From: Candidatus Thorarchaeota archaeon
Lineage (GTDB): Archaea; Asgardarchaeota; Thorarchaeia; Thorarchaeales; Thorarchaeaceae
Direction: 5' to 3'
Length of the DNA stretch: 7,090 bases
Assembly (NCBI GenBank): GCA_016840825.1
Contig: JAEORN010000300.1
Location: 1 to 7,090, forward strand
The notes under the pieces were generated by a model. The model was given only the letters and a program-made list of their open reading frames with translations, did no database searches and had not been told where the DNA came from. The translations under genes and the position numbers were made by a program. Positions 4,630-7,090 of this stretch are shown in pieces (the first letter of the stretch is position 1; each line of letters opens with the position of its first letter).

Positions 4630-5253
4630 TCAGCTAAATATGGCAGATATGAATGCATGAATCTCATTCAAGACTTCTGGAAGCATATATTGATAGAAAT
4701 GATTTTCGTTCTCAAGTGATATCATCTTCACCTCAGAAATTATGGATGAGAATGTCTTCAGATCTGCATAGGGGACCATATTATCGGACATGCCATGAAA
4801 CATAAGAATAGGACATCGAATTCTTTTCAAGTGTGATTGTTCATAAGTTCCTTCTAGAAATAGTTGGAATGATGCGCTCAATGTTACTAGGAATTTTAGA
4901 GGTCGGGTTGTCGCAACCCGTAAAGCAGTAGAACCACCAAAAGAATAGCCAACAAGACCTATTGAATTAAGTCCATATCCTTCAATGAATTCAATTGCTT
5001 TATTGGTGTCCTCTACTGCACCAGACAGCCCTTCGTATTTTAGGTAAGCATTAGAAACTCCTCGAAAATCGAATCGCATCGTGATGAATCCCATTCCAAG
5101 GAATAATTGTTCAAGCTCTTTCACAACAAGATTGTCTTTGTCCCCACCATAGAGTGGATGTGGATGCAAAAGTAGAACAGCATTGTTCGATTTTGTAGAT
5201 GGTCTTGTTAAAACGCCATTGAGTGAGAAGCCATCAACAGAGAAATGGATCAT
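4630..5253 (-). CDS. Alpha/beta hydrolase, COG2945-like
   Basis: A 207-residue cytoplasmic serine hydrolase. LHPHPLYGGDKDN (29-41) is the strand-3 oxyanion-hole motif typical of COG2945 hydrolases, followed by MRFDFRGVS (59-67), as in that group's FNFRGVG. The nucleophile elbow is GYSFGG (102-107) with Ser104. The acid is Asp157 in HGMSDNMVP and the base His185 in ENHFY. The triad is complete. The physiological substrate is unknown; members act as small-ester or acyl hydrolases. The ATG at 5253 is chosen because homology begins there (IHFSVDGFSLNGVL) and it leaves a 13-base gap after the upstream gene. ATGs at 5292 and 5322 would add 13 or 23 residues and overlap that gene by up to 56 bases, and none of the three has a well-spaced ribosome site. 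It probably shares an operon with the gene upstream. Confidence 0.88.
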   Translation of the reverse strand: MIHFSVDGFSLNGVLTRPSTKSNNAVLLLHPHPLYGGDKDNLVVKELEQLFLGMGFITMRFDFRGVSNAYLKYEGLSGAVEDTNKAIEFIEGYGLNSIGLVGYSFGGSTALRVATTRPLKFLVTLSASFQLFLEGTYEQSHLKRIRCPILMFHGMSDNMVPYADLKTFSSIISEVKMISLENENHFYQYMLPEVLNEIHAFISAIFS

Positions 5254-5266
5254 TTCCTGCTTCAAC

Positions 5267-5773
5267 TTATTCAGATTCCTTTGAAGGGACATAAAGTGCT
5301 TTGATACAAGTTGATTTCTCATCTGCAGCTCTTACTACATCCATTTTCACGCCATCGCCGATATTCTCAGCAATTGCCCCGACATATGGTAAGCAAGCGT
5401 TGGGACAAAAGAGAGTTCCGTGTTTCAGAAACTCTTCATGCTGTGGACAATAGCTATGATTAACTTCTACCCGGTTTTCTGAAACCCAGTTTGGCTCCAT
5501 TTTTGAACCCATAATATGACCGATGACAAGCCATGCATCAAGAGCATCTTTTAGTGTATCCCCAAATCCCAGACGTTCTTTCATTCTTTTTGCGTCTTCT
5601 TCACCGAGTCTGTGAAAAATCTCTGACACAGCATCGAGACCTGCGGCTCCAAACCGTTCTTTGAGAATGATTGATGTTTCAGTAATCAAACGGAAAAGAT
5701 TGGTTCTTAGTTCCCTTACCTTGTTTCCCGCAGGAATAATTCCTTTCACAGCTGCTGTTTTCATCACACCCAA
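5267..5773 (-). CDS. Cys/His-containing protein resembling ATC-hydrolase-like (DUF6125) proteins
   Basis: A 168-residue soluble protein. The first two thirds are helical (LRTNLFRLITETSIILKERF, then repeated amphipathic helices). The last third has HSYCPQHEEF (106-115), FCPNAC (122-127) with Cys123 and Cys127, and a final Cys156. This helix-then-CP...C...C layout recalls archaeal proteins annotated as L-2-amino-thiazoline-4-carboxylic acid hydrolase-like or DUF6125. I recognise the pattern only loosely, and the role is unknown; metal or cluster binding is possible. The start is TTG at 5771-5773, six bases after a full GGAGGT site. ATG at 5764 is the alternative. The frame runs back to a TTG at 5884, but that would add a Ser/Lys-rich, unprotein-like 37 residues and leave 15 bases for two divergent promoters. 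The alpha/beta hydrolase follows 13 bases later. Confidence 0.72.
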   Translation of the reverse strand: MGVMKTAAVKGIIPAGNKVRELRTNLFRLITETSIILKERFGAAGLDAVSEIFHRLGEEDAKRMKERLGFGDTLKDALDAWLVIGHIMGSKMEPNWVSENRVEVNHSYCPQHEEFLKHGTLFCPNACLPYVGAIAENIGDGVKMDVVRAADEKSTCIKALYVPSKESE

Positions 5774-5779
5774 GCAAAG

Positions 5780-5785
5780 ACCTCC
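5780..5785 (-). promoter_or_regulatory. Strong Shine-Dalgarno GGAGGT
   Basis: GGAGGT on the minus strand stands six bases from TTG (5773), twelve from GTG (5767) and fifteen from ATG (5764). It is the best ribosome-binding site in the window and relocates the start of this gene well inside its maximal open frame. Confidence 0.65.
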
Positions 5786-5867
5786 AGATTCCGAGGAACT
5801 GCATGGAACTTGTTCCCTTACTTTAGTCTTACTCTTTTGAAGAAGGATGATACAACTGATACGAGTA

Positions 5868-5876
5868 TCTTTAAAC
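5868..5876 (+). promoter_or_regulatory. TATA-like box for the phosphoglucose/phosphomannose isomerase gene
   Basis: TCTTTAAAC lies about 25 bases before the ATG at 5900, which implies a leaderless transcript starting almost at the ATG. The TTTAAA core is symmetrical and could also serve the divergent minus-strand gene, whose transcript would then begin near 5847. Confidence 0.45.
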
Positions 5877-5899
5877 AAAGACAATCAGTTATTTGAACC

Positions 5900-6925
5900 A
5901 TGAGAAAGCTTCCTGAAACGATGCAACTTGATAACATGAGAAGCATGGTCTTGCATTTTCCGCAGATGTTACAAGATTCCAGTCTCGATCAAGAATTAAT
6001 TCAAATGTGCAGAAACTACCACAAGGAGAGAATCAAAGGGATTTGTTTCTTGGGCATGGGAGGCAGTTCAATAGTTGGATCCTATGTAAGAGAAATTCTG
6101 AAGCAGAAATCACCTTTACCCTTAGACATCGTACGCAATTACTTTCTTCCGGAATGGATATCAAAAGACTGGGTTGTTGTGGCAGTTAGCTATTCTGGAA
6201 ATACAGAAGAAACACTTGCATCTCTGGCGCAGGCGGAAGAGAGAGGATCTAAGATTCTGATTATTACTTCAGGTGGGAAGATGGCGAAGGATTTCAGTCA
6301 TTATCCTCAAGTTCTTGTTCAGGATGGAATTCAACCAAGGGCCGCGTTACCTCTAATGCTCTCTAAGGCTTTGCCAATTTCAGAAGCACTCATCGGAGTT
6401 CCTACTACCGATTTGAACAGCATTAGTGAGAATCTTACCTCCGCATCAAAGAATTGGGGAAAGTCAATCCCCGCGCCTTCTGTTATAGCTGAGAGACTCC
6501 ATAATCGAATTCCACTTTTCATAGGGGCTCAGCATCTTAGCCCAGTTGCATACCGAGCCAAGTGCCAAATCAATGAGAACTCGAAAGCAGAAGCTTTCAA
6601 CTCAGAGATACCAGAGGCAAACCATAACGAAATTGAGGGATTTCCAAATAGCAAAAAAACTCCTGTAACTCCGGTCTTTTTGAGGAGTAAGGATGAGGAT
6701 ATTCGAATACGCCAAAGAATGGACATAGCTATGAATCTCTATAGTGAAATAGGTCTAAATCCTATTAATTTAAACTCCATTGGCAGGTCAAAGACAGAAA
6801 GTATGCTCACACTTACACATTATCTTGACATGGTATCTGTAGAGCTTGCTGAAAAAAGGGGCATTGATGCAGTCGATGTGAAAAGAATAAGGGAGTTGAA
6901 AACAAGACTAGCCTCGAAGGGCTAG
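5900..6925 (+). CDS. Bifunctional phosphoglucose/phosphomannose isomerase
   Basis: A 341-residue cytoplasmic SIS-domain enzyme interconverting fructose-6-phosphate with glucose-6-phosphate and with mannose-6-phosphate, linking gluconeogenesis to sugar-nucleotide and glycan synthesis. The first SIS domain shows GMGGSS (52-57) and the phosphate-binding SYSGNTEET (97-105), with Arg147 in QPRAALP. The second shows NENSKAEAF (225-233) and EIPEANHNEIEGF (236-248). Comparison with the Pyrobaculum enzyme family, by conserved spacing, makes Glu226 and His242 the catalytic residues and Lys334 in IRELKTRL the C-terminal one. Length and all motifs are normal for the archaeal/bacterial bifunctional group rather than classical PGI. 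The ATG at 5900 fits a leaderless start behind the TATA-like box. It is divergent from the DUF6125-like gene and converges with the last gene. Confidence 0.95.
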   Translation: MRKLPETMQLDNMRSMVLHFPQMLQDSSLDQELIQMCRNYHKERIKGICFLGMGGSSIVGSYVREILKQKSPLPLDIVRNYFLPEWISKDWVVVAVSYSGNTEETLASLAQAEERGSKILIITSGGKMAKDFSHYPQVLVQDGIQPRAALPLMLSKALPISEALIGVPTTDLNSISENLTSASKNWGKSIPAPSVIAERLHNRIPLFIGAQHLSPVAYRAKCQINENSKAEAFNSEIPEANHNEIEGFPNSKKTPVTPVFLRSKDEDIRIRQRMDIAMNLYSEIGLNPINLNSIGRSKTESMLTLTHYLDMVSVELAEKRGIDAVDVKRIRELKTRLASKG

Positions 6926-6927
6926 TC
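6906..6927. terminator. Perfect hairpin at the convergent gene boundary
   Basis: GACTAGCC (6906-6913) and GGCTAGTC (6920-6927) form a perfect 8-bp stem with a TCGAAG loop. It contains the last codons and stop of the isomerase gene and ends one base before the stop of the convergent gene. There is no following T-run, so it is more likely an RNA 3' end-protecting or bidirectional stop structure than a classical intrinsic terminator. Confidence 0.5.
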
Positions 6928-6928
6928 A

Positions 6929-7090
6929 TCAAGTCAAAGTAAAATCAGTTGTATAGTAGTCAAGATATGTAAACATGACAGTATCTGGCTCATCAAACAC
7001 TATGATAGAATATCGAAGAGTAATGTTCCAAGCCCATGTGGAAGCAAGATAGGCATCGATGATTGTTTGGCGATCTGAGATCGAATCGAT
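6929..7090 (-). CDS. C-terminal end of a minus-strand gene (partial), function unknown
   Basis: The minus-strand frame entering at the right edge is open for 53 codons and stops with TGA at 6929-6931. The visible tail is rich in Thr, Tyr, Ile and Phe (for example RYSIIVFDEPD and FTYLDYYTTDF) and looks like alternating beta strands, with no charged low-complexity or recognisable motif. Its protein-like composition and the tight 3-base convergence with the isomerase gene argue that it is real. The start and most of the protein lie outside the window, so no function is assigned. Confidence 0.6.
   Translation of the reverse strand: MDSISDRQTIIDAYLASTWAWNITLRYSIIVFDEPDTVMFTYLDYYTTDFTLT

Overview
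The window looks like an archaeal chromosome segment. Genes are preceded by TATA-like boxes rather than bacterial -35/-10 promoters. Two genes appear leaderless, GTG and TTG starts are common, and the bifunctional phosphoglucose/phosphomannose isomerase plus Mrp/NBP35 ATPase set is typical of archaea. The AT-leaning composition and gene styles would fit an Asgard-type lineage, but no marker here settles this.

Region 1 (1-1721, plus strand): the last codons of an upstream gene overlap by ATGA an inositol-monophosphatase-family protein, whose C-terminal metal-binding Asp appears to be lost. After a T-tract comes an Mrp/NBP35 Fe-S carrier ATPase. Region 2 (1747-2271, minus): a two-helix membrane protein with a long, internally repeated acidic tail, convergent with Mrp.

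Region 3 (2272-3219): almost 1 kb without a credible protein gene. It has very AT-rich tracts and three separate patches closed by good inverted repeats (2446-2550, 2765-2825, 3075-3171), each just downstream of a TATA-like box. Read on the strand those boxes imply, each patch is a closing stem around a G-poor, pyrimidine-rich interior containing CCUCC, which resembles the anti-Shine-Dalgarno sequence. A further hairpin (2679-2751) pairs better as minus-strand RNA, through G-U wobbles. This is the best candidate for something undescribed: a cluster of small structured RNAs. It is inferred from sequence only.

Region 4 (3220-5773, minus): an unrecognised 166-residue protein with dyads and direct repeats upstream; a HAD phosphatase; a COG2945-like alpha/beta hydrolase; and a small Cys/His-containing protein resembling ATC-hydrolase-like/DUF6125 proteins. 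The last two probably form an operon. Region 5 (5900-7090): divergent from it, the phosphoglucose/phosphomannose isomerase, ending in a perfect hairpin 3 bp from the end of a convergent, partial minus-strand gene.

Functionally the recognised genes point to sugar-phosphate metabolism (isomerase, IMPase/FBPase-like protein, perhaps the HAD phosphatase) and Fe-S cluster assembly. No single pathway is encoded by the window, and there is no sign of phage, IS elements or CRISPR.
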